A stretch of DNA of 64,000 nucleotides from Rothia santali (GCF_024199905.1 NZ_JANAFB010000011.1:24408-88407); one strand, 5' to 3'; positions 37,478 through 46,963 are shown, counted from the stretch's first letter. Notes: generated by a model from the sequence alone, not told the origin. Numbers and translations are program-made.

Positions 37478-38155
37478 TCAGACCGCGGGCGCCGACGTCG
37501 ACTGCGCCGCCACCCGCTTGACCCCCGGCGAGGCGACCAGCCGGAAGAGCAGCGCGATCGCCTGGTCCACCAGGATGGACAGCGCCGCGACCCACAGGGC
37601 CGCCGCGACCACGCCCTCGATCCCGTAGGCCACCTGGTTCAGGATGACGTCGCCGAGCCCGCCGCCGCCGGCCACGGCCGCGAGCGTCGCGCTGCTGACC
37701 ACCAGCACGGCGGCCGTCCGCACGCCGCTGAACGCCATCGGCAGGCCCAGCGGCACCTCGATGCGCCACAGCACCTCCAGGGGCGTCAGCCCCATGCCGC
37801 GGGCCGCCCGGGTCAGGTCGCGGTCCACGGAGTCGATCGCGATGTAGGTGTAGCTCAGGATCGGCGGCACCGCGAGGATGATCAGCGCGAGCAGCACGTT
37901 GGCGTACCCGATGCCCACCAGCCCGATGAAGATCGCGATGAGCGCGAGGCTCGGCAGCGCGCGCCCGATGTTGGTCAGGCTCACCGCCAGGAACTCGCCC
38001 CGGTGCACGTGGCCCAGCCACAGCCCGAAGGGCACGCCGATGACGAGCGAGATCAGCACGGCCACCAGGCTCAGCAGCAGCTGCTCGCCGGTCTTCTCCA
38101 GCAGGAGGGAGAAGTTCTCGGCCATGAACGGTCCGGCCTTGAGGAATGCGTCCAC
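37478..38155 (-). CDS. ABC transporter permease, glycine betaine/osmoprotectant type
   Basis: A 225-residue inner-membrane permease (OpuCD/OpuBD-like) with about five hydrophobic segments and the coupling EAA-type loop near DLTRAARGMGLTPLEVLWRIEVPLGLPM. It pairs with the second permease three bases upstream and with the ATPase OpuCA-like protein. The complex imports compatible solutes or related quaternary amines. Start ATG 38155. Last gene of the operon. Confidence 0.92.
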   Translation of the reverse strand: MDAFLKAGPFMAENFSLLLEKTGEQLLLSLVAVLISLVIGVPFGLWLGHVHRGEFLAVSLTNIGRALPSLALIAIFIGLVGIGYANVLLALIILAVPPILSYTYIAIDSVDRDLTRAARGMGLTPLEVLWRIEVPLGLPMAFSGVRTAAVLVVSSATLAAVAGGGGLGDVILNQVAYGIEGVVAAALWVAALSILVDQAIALLFRLVASPGVKRVAAQSTSAPAV

Positions 38156-38158
38156 GGG

Positions 38159-38878
38159 TCAGGACCTCGCTTTCGTCCAGGGCGTCAGCGCCTTGCCCAG
38201 CAGGGTCAGCAGCGCGTCCAGGGCGAACGCGAGCAGCACCGCCAGCGCCCCGGCGCCGATGAACTGGGTGTTGAAGGGGGAGGAGATGGCCTTGAGGATC
38301 GGGGACCCCAGGCCGGAGTCGACGACGAACGCCGCGATGGTCGCGATGCTCACCGTCAGCACAGTCGCGATCCGCAGCCCCGAGATGATCGAGGGGATCG
38401 CCAGCGGCAGCTCGATCCGTCGCAGGATCTGCCCCTGGTCCATGCCCATGCCGCGCGCCGAGCGCTTGACGTCCTCCGGCACGCCCGTCAGCCCGGACAG
38501 GACCGCCCGGAACAGGATGACCAGCGTGAAGCAGACCAGGGCGATCTCCACCGTCAGCAGCGTCAGCCCCGTCAGAGGCACCAGCAGCTGGAACAGCGCC
38601 AGCGGCGGCAGGGTGTAGAGGATCGTCGCGGTCACGCCGATGGGCGCCGTGAGCCAGCGCTTGCGGTAGGCGAGCACGGCCGCGAGGAACGAGATGACGA
38701 AGCCGATCGCGATGGCCAGCACCGTCATCAGGATGTGCTCGAGCAGCGCCGGCTGGAAGACCTCGGGCCACTGGGCCGCGAACCAGTCGGCGCAGAACAG
38801 GTCGTTGTTGGCCACGCACTGCGAGACGTCCCCGTAGTCGGGGATCACCGGGTCGCCGGCGGGGGCGAATCCGCTCAT
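38159..38878 (-). CDS. ABC transporter permease, glycine betaine/osmoprotectant type
   Basis: A 239-residue permease (OpuCB/OpuBB-like) with about five hydrophobic segments and the coupling helix near DVKRSARGMGMDQGQILRRIELPLAIPS. Start ATG 38878 overlaps the stop of the upstream ATPase gene by four bases. A soluble extracellular loop precedes the first helix. It forms the heterodimeric channel with the permease encoded just downstream. Confidence 0.92.
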   Translation of the reverse strand: MSGFAPAGDPVIPDYGDVSQCVANNDLFCADWFAAQWPEVFQPALLEHILMTVLAIAIGFVISFLAAVLAYRKRWLTAPIGVTATILYTLPPLALFQLLVPLTGLTLLTVEIALVCFTLVILFRAVLSGLTGVPEDVKRSARGMGMDQGQILRRIELPLAIPSIISGLRIATVLTVSIATIAAFVVDSGLGSPILKAISSPFNTQFIGAGALAVLLAFALDALLTLLGKALTPWTKARS

Positions 38879-39873
38879 GCGACCGCCTCCGGCAGGTCGG
38901 GGTGGACCAGGGCGTCCAGGGGCGCGAGGCCGACGACGTCGTCCCCGCGGGTGGCCAGCACGCCCCCGGCCCGCTCCGCCATCGCCGCGGAGAGCGCGGC
39001 GCGCACGGTGGTGGACTCGGGCAGGCGCGGCCAGGGCGGCGTCGTGCCCGGGGCCTCGGAGGAGGCGACGTCGGCGAGCGTGAACAGCGCGAGCCGCTTG
39101 AGCCCGCGCTCGTCGCCCAGGAAGGACTCCACGAAGTCGTCCGCGGGCGCGGTGAGCAGCTCGGCCGGGGTGCCGAACTGGGCGAGCAGCCCGCCCGGCT
39201 TGAGCACGGCGATCTTGTCGCCCATCTTGATGGCCTCGTCGATGTCGTGGGTGACGAAGACGGTGGTCTTGCCGACGGCCCGGTGGATCGCGAGGAACTC
39301 GTCCTGGACCGTGGTCCGGGTGATGGGGTCCAGGGCGCCGAAGGGCTCGTCCATGAGCATGACCGGCGGGTCGGCGGCGAGGGCGCGGGCGATCCCCACG
39401 CGCTGCTGCTGCCCGCCCGAGAGCTGGCCGGGGTAGCGCCTGACCCAGCGGTCGGCCGGGCTCAGCCCGACGAGCTCGAGGAGCTCGTGGGCGCGTTCCC
39501 GGATCCGGGCGCGGTCCCAGCCCAGGATCCGCGGCACGACGCCGATGTTCTCGCCCACGGTCATATGCGGGAACAGCCCGGTCTGCTGGATGGCGTAGCC
39601 GATCTTGCGGCGCAGCTCGATCGGCCCCAGGTCGTTGATGCTGGTGCCGCCGATGCGGATGTCGCCGGAGCTGAGGTCGATGAGCCGGTTGATGAGCATC
39701 AGCGCGGTGGTCTTGCCGCCGCCGGAGGGGCCGACCAGGCACACCAGCTCGCCGGCCTCGATCGTCATGTCGAGGCCGTCCAGTGCGGGGGCGCTGGTGC
39801 CGGGGTAGACCTTGGTCGCCTTCTCGAAGGTGATGCCGAGGGATTCGCGGGATTCGATCATGGGTTCACTCAC
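38875..39873 (-). CDS. ABC transporter ATPase, glycine betaine/osmoprotectant type
   Basis: A 332-residue ATPase: Walker A GPSGGGKTT, signature LSGGQQQRV, Walker B VMLMDEPFGALD and the H-loop VFVTHDIDEAI. The C-terminal about 80 residues are a short CBS-like module (TVRAALSAAMAERAGGVLATRGDDVVGLAPLDAL), the regulatory part of OpuCA-type ATPases. GTG 39873 overlaps the binding-protein stop (GTGA); ATG 39861 is an alternative. Energises the two downstream permeases. Confidence 0.92.
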   Translation of the reverse strand: MSEPMIESRESLGITFEKATKVYPGTSAPALDGLDMTIEAGELVCLVGPSGGGKTTALMLINRLIDLSSGDIRIGGTSINDLGPIELRRKIGYAIQQTGLFPHMTVGENIGVVPRILGWDRARIRERAHELLELVGLSPADRWVRRYPGQLSGGQQQRVGIARALAADPPVMLMDEPFGALDPITRTTVQDEFLAIHRAVGKTTVFVTHDIDEAIKMGDKIAVLKPGGLLAQFGTPAELLTAPADDFVESFLGDERGLKRLALFTLADVASSEAPGTTPPWPRLPESTTVRAALSAAMAERAGGVLATRGDDVVGLAPLDALVHPDLPEAVA

Positions 39874-40906
39874 AGGAGGTCGTTGGCTTCCAGGAAGCGC
39901 TGGGCCACCTGGGCGGGGTCCAGGCGGTTGATGGCCGACGCCGAGTTCATGGCCTGCACGGCCTCGAGCGTCATGAGGGAGCTGATGGTGTCGAGCAGCT
40001 CGGGGACGTCGTCGCCGACGCGGTCGAGCAGGTCGGTGCGCAGGCACGGGACCACGTTCTGGAAGCCGAAGAGGTTCTTCGTGTCCTCCAGGACCACCAG
40101 GTCGGAGCGGAGCAGCTGCGGGTCGGTGGTGAACACGTCCGCGGCCTGGATCTCGCCCTTCTCCAACGCCTGGTAGTTCAGGCCGATGCTCAGGGTCTGC
40201 AGCCCCATGTTCGGCAGGTCGTAGGCGGCGACGATGGCGTCGTACCCCTGGCCCCCGGAGACGTTCTCCGGGTAGGTCGAGTAGGTGAAGTCGCCGATGC
40301 CGCGCAGGTCCTCGATCGTCCGCAGGCCGTGCTGGTCCGCGAAGTCGCGGGTCACCGCGATCGCGTTCTTGTTCTCGAAGGGGGTCGCGTTGAGCACGGT
40401 CACGCCGCGGTCCGCCTCGAAGCGCCGGGCGAAGTCGTAGGTGCCCTCGCCGGTGTCCATGAGCTCCTCCTCGCCGGCCAGCGTCATCACGATGACGCCG
40501 GTGTACTCCGGGTAGAGGTCGATCTGGCCGGACTGCTGCGCGGCGTCGATGAGCTCCGCGGAGCCGACGTTGGTCTTCAGGTCGACCTCGTAGCCGCGGG
40601 CCCTGAGGGCCTGGGCGTAGAGCTCGCCGTTGATCCAGCTCTCGGAGAAGCCCTTGGAGCCGACCGTGATCACGCCGCTCCCGCCGGAGGCGGAGCCGCC
40701 GCCCGCTCCCGTGGCGGCGCCCGAGCCAGAGCCGGCGCCCGAGCCCGTGCTGCCGCCCGTGCCGCAGGCGCCGAGGGCCAGCAGGCCGGCCGCGCCCGCG
40801 ACGCCGGTGAGCGCGCGGCGCCGGGTGACGAGGCCGTCCCGGTGGCCCGGCCGCCCGGAACGTCGGGGCCGGGGCGACCGGCGTCGTGGGGTCGTCGTCC
40901 GCGCAT
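39870..40906 (-). CDS. Glycine betaine/osmoprotectant ABC substrate-binding lipoprotein, frameshifted N-terminus
   Basis: The mature protein is a clear OpuBC/OpuCC-type binding protein: VITVGSKGFSESWINGE, VDLKTNVGSAELIDAA and the YPEYTGV motif near the ligand site. The lipoprotein signal is ALTGVAGAAGLLALGACG. No ATG, GTG or TTG lies in that frame between the CocE stop and the signal. An ATG overlapping the CocE stop (TGATG at 40906) is in the neighbouring frame and would join it after a one-base deletion between about 40830 and 40900. A frameshift, probably an assembly error in a G/C run, is the simplest reading. Ser/Gly-rich linker after the Cys. Confidence 0.85.
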
Positions 40907-43059
40907 CACAGCAGGTCCCGGGGATCGAGGAGCTGGTGCTCCGGGTCTTGACGGTCACGCCGTCCTCGAGGGCCACCAGCTCGTTGGTCACGGTGAACGA
41001 CGACTCGTCGCCGAACATGCGGCTGATCGTCCGGATCTCCACGTCCCAGCCGTCCGCGGCCAGCCCCGCGTGATCGCGCGCGCGCGCCGGTCGAGGCGCC
41101 GGCCGTCGGCGGCCACGCCTCGGCCGCCGGCGGCCACGCGTCGGCCGCGGCCCCGGTCTCAGACGACTGCGAGCCCGCGGGCGCCTCGCCCGCCGGCCGC
41201 CGGAGGCGGACCACGCGGCGGCACTCGGCCACCGGGGAGAGCGGGTCGCCCGCGGCGCGGGAGTACGAGTCGGTCTCCGAGTCGAAGTAGCGCAGGCCGT
41301 CGGAGTGGTTGACCGACCACGAGTCCGTGTAGGTGGTCACGGTCGCCGTGCCCGCCACCAGGTCGGCCTCGAGGCGGCGCTCCATCGGGGCGCCGCCGCT
41401 GTCCATCGCGACCGCGGGCGGCGCGGGCGGCAGGCGCAGCTCGGGCTGGGAGAACTCGTCGTCGAGGCGCTCGCGGACCGGCAGGACCAGCGTCGGCTCG
41501 CCCTCCACGGTGACCTCGGTCCGCGTGCCGGTCGGCCAGGCGATCGGCCAGAGGCTCGCCGAGACGCTCACCCGGACCCGGTGGCCCGGGGCGAAGCGAT
41601 GGGCCGTGGCCAGCAGCGGGAAGCGCACGGTCACGGGCTCGCCGGGGGTCAGCGGCTCGGGGTGCTCGTGGGAGTCCCGGTGGGTGAGGTTGAACAGGCC
41701 CATCGTGAGCAGGCGGGACTCGCCGTCGGGGGCGACGTCGCACAGGCGCACCGCGAGCAGCCCGCGATCGGTGCTCGAGCGCACCGTCAGCTCGACCTCG
41801 GGGGTGCCCAGGACGTCGAGGGGCTCCTCCCGGGGGTCCCAGGTGGCGGTCCAGGAGCGGGCGTCGTCGGCGGCCTGGTCCAGCGGCTGGGCCGCGGCGT
41901 CGCCGAACTGCAGCCAGCTGCCGGCGGTGTAGCCGAGCGTGGCCGTGCTGGACAGGGTCCGGGGGCCGGCGACGACGGCGTCGGCGGCCGACCACGCCTC
42001 GGCGGGCACGCGCGGGGAGGGCCAGCTCTGCTCGGCGACCCAGCGGCCCGGGCGGACCTCGACGTCGGAGCCGATGGGCGCGCTCTCCGGGATGAAGGCG
42101 CGCAGGCGGGGCTGGGACTCGACGCCGTTCTCGACGTCGAGCATCCAGCGGTCCCACCAGCGCACGGCCTCGGCGATGAAGTCGATCGCGGGGCCGGGCG
42201 CGCCCTGGTGCGGGTAGTTGTGCGCCCACGGGCCCAGCAGCGCGTGCACGGGCGCCTCGGCGTTCTCCATCAGGCGGAACAGCGTGGTCCGGTACTCGTC
42301 CAGCAGGCCGCCGACGGCCAGCACCGGCACCTGGATCGCCGCGTGGTCCTCGCAGACCGAGCCGTGCTTCCAGTAGTCGTCGCGGCGCTGGTGGCTGAGC
42401 CAGTCCTGGATGTTGTCCGGGCCCTCGTCGATGCGGCGGAACCAGTCCTCGCGCCAGCCCTCGCCCACGACCTTCGGGTCGGCGGGCCGGGCGTTGTAGG
42501 ACAGCATGGTCGAGGCCCAGGAGAGCATCTCCGAGCCGACGATCGCGCCGCCGTTGTAGTGGACGTCGTCGGCGTAGCGGTCGTCGGTCGAGCAGACGGT
42601 GATGATCGCCGCCAGCTCGGGCGGGCGCCGCGCGGCCAGCTGCAGGCCGTTGAAGCCGCCCCACGACTTGCCGATGATGCCGACCCGGCCGCTGCACCAG
42701 TCCTGCCGGCCGATCCACGCCAGGACCTCGACGCCGTCCGCGAGCTCGGACTCGGCGTACTCGTCCGCCATGGTGCCCTCCGAGTCGCCGGAGCCGCGCA
42801 GGTCCACGCGGATCGAGGCGTAGCCGGCACGGGCGAACTCGGGGTGGATGGTCAGGTCCCGGGGCGCGGTCATGTCGTTCTTGCGGTACGGGATGTACTC
42901 GAGGACGGCGGGGGCGGGGTTCTCGCGGGCGCTCGCCGGGAGCCAGATCCGGGCGGCGAGCTCGGTCCCGTCGGACAGCGGGATGCGGGCGTGCTCGACG
43001 ACGGTGACGTGTTCGGGGCTCCGACGGTAACGATCAGCAGACGTATCAATGTGACGCAT
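40906..43059 (-). CDS. CocE/NonD family hydrolase (X-Pro dipeptidyl-peptidase-like), with internal out-of-frame stretch
   Basis: A 717-codon serine hydrolase: the alpha/beta domain with IPYRKNDMTAPRD, RGSGDSEG and the nucleophile elbow GKSWGGFNG, and the C-terminal beta-sandwich domain. Residues about 620-670 are Pro/Ala-rich repeats (DAWPPAAEAWPP). After that the conserved end of the family (ADGWDVEIRTISRMFGDESSF) continues in the neighbouring frame, and the frame is recovered at the last four codons (RDLL). The joins lie at a (GC)n run (about 41071-41088) and a C-run (about 40918-40924). The two deletions (two bases and one) cancel. It overlaps the ABC binding-protein gene. Confidence 0.88.
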   Translation of the reverse strand: MRHIDTSADRYRRSPEHVTVVEHARIPLSDGTELAARIWLPASARENPAPAVLEYIPYRKNDMTAPRDLTIHPEFARAGYASIRVDLRGSGDSEGTMADEYAESELADGVEVLAWIGRQDWCSGRVGIIGKSWGGFNGLQLAARRPPELAAIITVCSTDDRYADDVHYNGGAIVGSEMLSWASTMLSYNARPADPKVVGEGWREDWFRRIDEGPDNIQDWLSHQRRDDYWKHGSVCEDHAAIQVPVLAVGGLLDEYRTTLFRLMENAEAPVHALLGPWAHNYPHQGAPGPAIDFIAEAVRWWDRWMLDVENGVESQPRLRAFIPESAPIGSDVEVRPGRWVAEQSWPSPRVPAEAWSAADAVVAGPRTLSSTATLGYTAGSWLQFGDAAAQPLDQAADDARSWTATWDPREEPLDVLGTPEVELTVRSSTDRGLLAVRLCDVAPDGESRLLTMGLFNLTHRDSHEHPEPLTPGEPVTVRFPLLATAHRFAPGHRVRVSVSASLWPIAWPTGTRTEVTVEGEPTLVLPVRERLDDEFSQPELRLPPAPPAVAMDSGGAPMERRLEADLVAGTATVTTYTDSWSVNHSDGLRYFDSETDSYSRAAGDPLSPVAECRRVVRLRRPAGEAPAGSQSSETGAAADAWPPAAEAWPPTAGASTGARARSRGAGRGRLGRGDPDDQPHVRRRVVVHRDQRAGGPRGRRDRQDPEHQLLDPRDLL

Positions 43060-43075
43060 TGTTACAGGGTAGCCA

Positions 43076-43097
43076 GATCATCAGCCGGCTGTTGATC
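43076..43097. promoter_or_regulatory. 22-bp imperfect palindrome in a divergent promoter
   Basis: GATCA-T-CAGCCGGCTG-T-TGATC has one mismatched pair. It lies 17 bases upstream of the CocE start and 140 bases before the GltS start. A shorter palindrome TGATG-TG-CATCA is at 43128-43139. Both are good operator candidates for joint control of the divergent operons. Confidence 0.6.
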
Positions 43098-43236
43098 AGT
43101 GGGGTGATTTTCTCATCTTTTGGTCTGTGATGTGCATCATCTGAACGAGGGCAGGGGACCGCCGTCAGCCCGGTGCGGTGCGCCGGGGCTCTCCGCTACG
43201 CTGGCCTGACATGGATCGAAAAGCAGAGGACCGATA

Positions 43237-44670
43237 GTGCCCGCCTTATTCGCGCTCTCCGCGATCGGAGTGCTGTGCTGCGTGGGCATGGCCCTGCGGC
43301 GCTGGATCCCGTTCCTGCGCAACAACCTCGTCCCCGCCACCGTGATCGCCGGCTTCCTCGGAACCCTCGTGATGAACGCCGGCCTGCCCCGCCTGGTCCC
43401 CGACCTGAACGCCGAGCTGATGGCGGGCATCACCGCCCAGCTGTTCACGCTCGCGTTCATCTCCATCGGCCTGACCCACACCCCGCGGTCCGCCGGTACG
43501 GGCGGCGGCTCCGGGCTGCTGCGCGGCTCGTGGGCCATGGGACTGACCTGGACGCTGCTGTTCAGCCTCCAGGCGCTGCTGGGGTTCCTGGTGGTGGTCG
43601 CCGTGGGCGGCCCCTTCGACATGGACCCGATGTACGGGCTGCTCGCCGCCTTCGCCTTCGCGCAGGGGCCCGGCCAGGCGGTCACCTTCGGGGCCATCTT
43701 CGAGCAGCAGGGCTGGGAGGGGGCGGTGCCCGTGGCACTGGCCTTCGCCGCCGTCGGCTTCGCCATGTCCTTCCTGATCGGCGTCCCGCTGGCCAAGTGG
43801 GGCATGCGGCTGGGCCTCGGCAGGCACAGCGCGCCCCTGGGCGACTCCGTCCGGCGCGGCTACTACCCGCGCGAGGAACAGCGGGAGACGATGGGCCGGG
43901 TCACGACCTTCCCCGGCAACTTCGAGACGCTCGGCTTCCACTTCGCGCTGATGGGCATCGCCTACCTGGGAGCGCACGGGATCTCGTGGCTCTTCGCGTT
44001 CCTGCCGGGCTTCCTGGGCACCACGATGTCCGGGCTCATGTTCTTCAACGGCCTGCTGGCCGCCCTCATCGTGCGGTGGGTGCTCGGCCGGCTGCGCGTG
44101 GGGCACCTGCTGGACAGCCAGCTCCAGGGGAAGATCACGGGGTTCACCTCGGACTACCTGGTCGTCGCGTCCTTCATGGCCGTCCAGCTCGCCGTCGTCG
44201 CCGAGTGGCTCGTGCCCATCCTCGTGGCGTGCGCGGTGCTGACGGTCGTGACGCTCGCGGTCAGCTACCTCATCGGCCAGCGCTACGGCAGCGACCACGA
44301 CTTCGAGCGGACGATGGGCATCTACGGCACCGCCACGGGCACGACGCCGACCGGGCTCACCCTGGTCCGGATCATCGACCCGCGGCTCAAGACCCCCACG
44401 ATGGCCGAGATGGGCCTGATGAACCTCCCCGAGATGCTCTACATCCCCGCGATGCTCACGATCGCCGCCGGGTTCGCCGGCAGCCTGGGCTCCTGGGCGG
44501 TCGCGGGGATCCTCGCCGCGCTCACCGTCGGCTACTTCGTGCTGATGCTCGTCACCCGGTCGATGGGCCGGCGCACCTTCTCCTTCAGCAGGAAGCGGAA
44601 CGGCCCGGTCGGGGGCGCTGGCGGGTCCGACTCCGGACGGCTGGAGGGGGAGTTCCGCCAGAGCCCCTGA
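43237..44670 (+). CDS. Sodium/glutamate symporter (GltS family)
   Basis: A 477-residue secondary transporter with about ten to twelve hydrophobic segments. Repeated halves of the GltS fold are visible, each with a Gly-rich hairpin (FAQGPGQAVTFGAIFEQQG and GTATGTTPTGLTLVRI). Members import glutamate or related acids with Na+. GTG 43237 follows GAGGAC. It heads a three-gene direction with an amidohydrolase and a PII-like protein, pointing to uptake and regulated use of a glutamate-related compound. Confidence 0.85.
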   Translation: MPALFALSAIGVLCCVGMALRRWIPFLRNNLVPATVIAGFLGTLVMNAGLPRLVPDLNAELMAGITAQLFTLAFISIGLTHTPRSAGTGGGSGLLRGSWAMGLTWTLLFSLQALLGFLVVVAVGGPFDMDPMYGLLAAFAFAQGPGQAVTFGAIFEQQGWEGAVPVALAFAAVGFAMSFLIGVPLAKWGMRLGLGRHSAPLGDSVRRGYYPREEQRETMGRVTTFPGNFETLGFHFALMGIAYLGAHGISWLFAFLPGFLGTTMSGLMFFNGLLAALIVRWVLGRLRVGHLLDSQLQGKITGFTSDYLVVASFMAVQLAVVAEWLVPILVACAVLTVVTLAVSYLIGQRYGSDHDFERTMGIYGTATGTTPTGLTLVRIIDPRLKTPTMAEMGLMNLPEMLYIPAMLTIAAGFAGSLGSWAVAGILAALTVGYFVLMLVTRSMGRRTFSFSRKRNGPVGGAGGSDSGRLEGEFRQSP

Positions 44671-44737
44671 GCCGGGTCCCTGACTGCCGCCGCCCCGATC
44701 CACGGAACACCGACCCCCACCGCTCGAGGAGCACGCG

Positions 44738-46530
44738 ATGCGCACCCTGTACCACTCCGGCCCCATCCGCACGATGGTCGACCTTGACGACGCCCCCGAG
44801 TGCGTCGTCGTCGAGGACGGTCGGATCGCCTTCGTCGGGGACCGTGCCGCGGCCCCCGCGCCGACCGGCCCGGACGACGTCGAGGTGGACCTGGCCGGCC
44901 GGACCCTCATGCCGGCCTTCATCGACCCGCACGGGCACTTCCTCGTCTACGGCCAGTTCGCCGCGCCCGTCGACCTGAGCGGCGCGCAGTGCGTGGACGA
45001 CGTCGTGCGCCTCCTCTCCGAGCGCCTCGCCGCCCGCGAGGACCCCGCCGACGCCCCGCTGGTGGGCGTGAACTACGACCACAACTTCCTCCGGGAGCGC
45101 CGCCACCCGAACCGCGACGACCTGGACCGGGTCAGCACGGTGACGCCCGTGGTCGTCATGCACGCCTCGGTGCACCTGGGGGCGGGCAACAGCGTGATGG
45201 TCGAGCGGGCCGGGCTCACCGAGGACACCCCCGATCCGGAGGGCGGGAGGTTCGGCCGGCGGCCGGGCGGCACCGTGCCGGACGGCTACGTCGAGGAGTT
45301 CAGCGCGATCGCCGCGTTCTCCGCGGCCCTGTCCGGCGGCGAGTCGTCGATGCAGCTGGTGCCCGGCGCGGACCCGGACCCCGTGGCGGCGGTCGAGCGC
45401 GCCCAGGCCGAGTACCTGCGGCAGGGGATCACCACCGTCCAGGAGGGCGCCGCCAGCCCCGAGGGCGTCCGGGACCTCATCGAGGCGGGCCGCCGGGGGC
45501 AGCTCGCGCTCGACGTCGTGGCTTACCCGGTCGTCAACCACGGCGGACCCGAGTGCGCCGCCGAGCACCCCGAGCACGCCGCGGGGTACGTGGACCACGT
45601 GCGGATCGGCGGGTACAAGATGATCCTCGACGGCTCGCCGCAGGGCCGCTCCGCGTGGCTGAGCCGGCCGTACGAGGAGGAGGACGGCGGCGCGGGGGCG
45701 GCTGCGGACGCGACGGGCGGCGCGGGCCGGGACGCCGGGGACGGCACGGGCCGGGATGCGGCGCATCCGGTGGGGGCGGACGCGGCGGGCGGCGCGGGGC
45801 GGCGTCGGGCCCCGGGGCGGTCGACACCGCCGGGGCCGAGGGTGTCCCGCACTGCAACTGCGGCTACCCCGCGCTGCCCGACGACGAGGTCGAGCGGTGG
45901 GTGCGGCTCGCCGCCTCCCAGTCGCGCCAGGTGATCGCCCACTGCAACGGCGACGCCGCCTCGGAGCAGTTCATTACCGCGATGGAGGCGGTCCAGGCTG
46001 ACCACCCGGACCTCGCCGAGCAGCGACCAGTCATGATCCACGCCCAGACGGTGCGCGCCGACCAGCTCGACCGGATGCCCGGCCTGGGGATGACCGCCTC
46101 GTTCTTCTGCGGCCACGTCTACTACTGGGGCGACGTGCACCTGCGCAACCTGGGGCCCGAGCGCGGCCGCTTCATCTCGCCGGCGCGCGCCGCGCTGGAC
46201 CGGGGCGTGGGGATCACGCTGCACCAGGACGCACCGGTCACCCCGCCGGACATGACGCTCTCCCTGTGGGCGGCGGTCAACCGGGTCAGCCGCTCGGACC
46301 GCCCGGTGGGCCTGGACCAGCGGATCACCACGTGGGAAGCGCTGCGGGCGGTCACGTCCGGAGCCGCGTACCAGTACGGCGAGGAGGGGGAGAAGGGTCG
46401 GATCGCGCCCGGGCTGCGGGCCGACCTCATCGTCGTCTCGGAGGATCCGCTGACCATGAACCCGGCACGGCTGCGCGAGCTGCGCGTCGAGACGACGATC
46501 AAGGACGGCGTCGTCGTGTACTCCGCCTGA
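44738..46530 (+). CDS. Amidohydrolase family protein (YtcJ-like), frameshifted
   Basis: A metal-dependent hydrolase of about 597 codons, split over two frames. The first frame has the N-terminal strand MRTLYHSGPIRT and the metal motif PAFIDPHGHF. The second carries the rest: PHCNCGYPALPDDEV, VIAHCNGDAASEQF (His ligand), LHQDAPVTPP and the closing GLRADLIVVSEDPL. The join lies at about 45700-45840 in a Gly/Ala/Asp-rich low-complexity segment; one base appears to be missing. YtcJ-like proteins act on exocyclic amides, but substrates are unknown. Located between GltS and the PII-like gene. Confidence 0.85.
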
Positions 46531-46633
46531 CGGGGCCGGACCGCTCCGCTCCGGGGCTGGCGGGCCGTGGGCGTCGCGTCCGCCCGCAGCGTCGCCCGCC
46601 GACACCATCACCACCATCGAAAGGCCACCACCC

Positions 46634-46963
46634 ATGAAGCTCATCACCGCGATCGTCCGCGACAGCGCCGTCCTGCCCCTGCAGGAGGCCCTCGCCGAGG
46701 CCGGCCACACCGGGATCTCCCGCTGGAACGTCATCGGCCGGGGCCGGCAGCACGGGATCAAGGTCGGCGACGTCGTCTACGACGAGCTCGCCAAGACCAT
46801 GCTGTACATCGTCGCGGAGGACGGGGAGAAGGACGACGTCGTCGACCTGATCATCCGCACCGCGCAGTCGGGGGAGGGGAACCCGGGGGACGGCCGCATC
46901 TTCGTCAGCGACATCGCCGAGTCCTACACCATCTCCTCGCGGTCCAAGGACGGGGAGGAGTAG
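46634..46963 (+). CDS. P-II family signal protein
   Basis: A 109-residue PII-like trimer subunit. Family features are MKLITAIVRDSAVLPLQEALAEAG, GRGRQHGIKVGD (start of the T-loop), a short YDELAKTMLYIVAED strand and the late GDGRIFVSDIAESYTI. The T-loop is much shorter than in GlnB and lacks the usual uridylylated Tyr context, so it is NifI-like or a PII-like variant. It closes the GltS-amidohydrolase direction. I infer that it binds an effector and adjusts the transporter or enzyme. Confidence 0.85.
   Translation: MKLITAIVRDSAVLPLQEALAEAGHTGISRWNVIGRGRQHGIKVGDVVYDELAKTMLYIVAEDGEKDDVVDLIIRTAQSGEGNPGDGRIFVSDIAESYTISSRSKDGEE

Noticed and set aside
46523..46760. Apparent similarity between translations near 46600 and 55660
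   Set aside because: It comes from the antisense of the PII gene and a short chance match; no shared reading frame.
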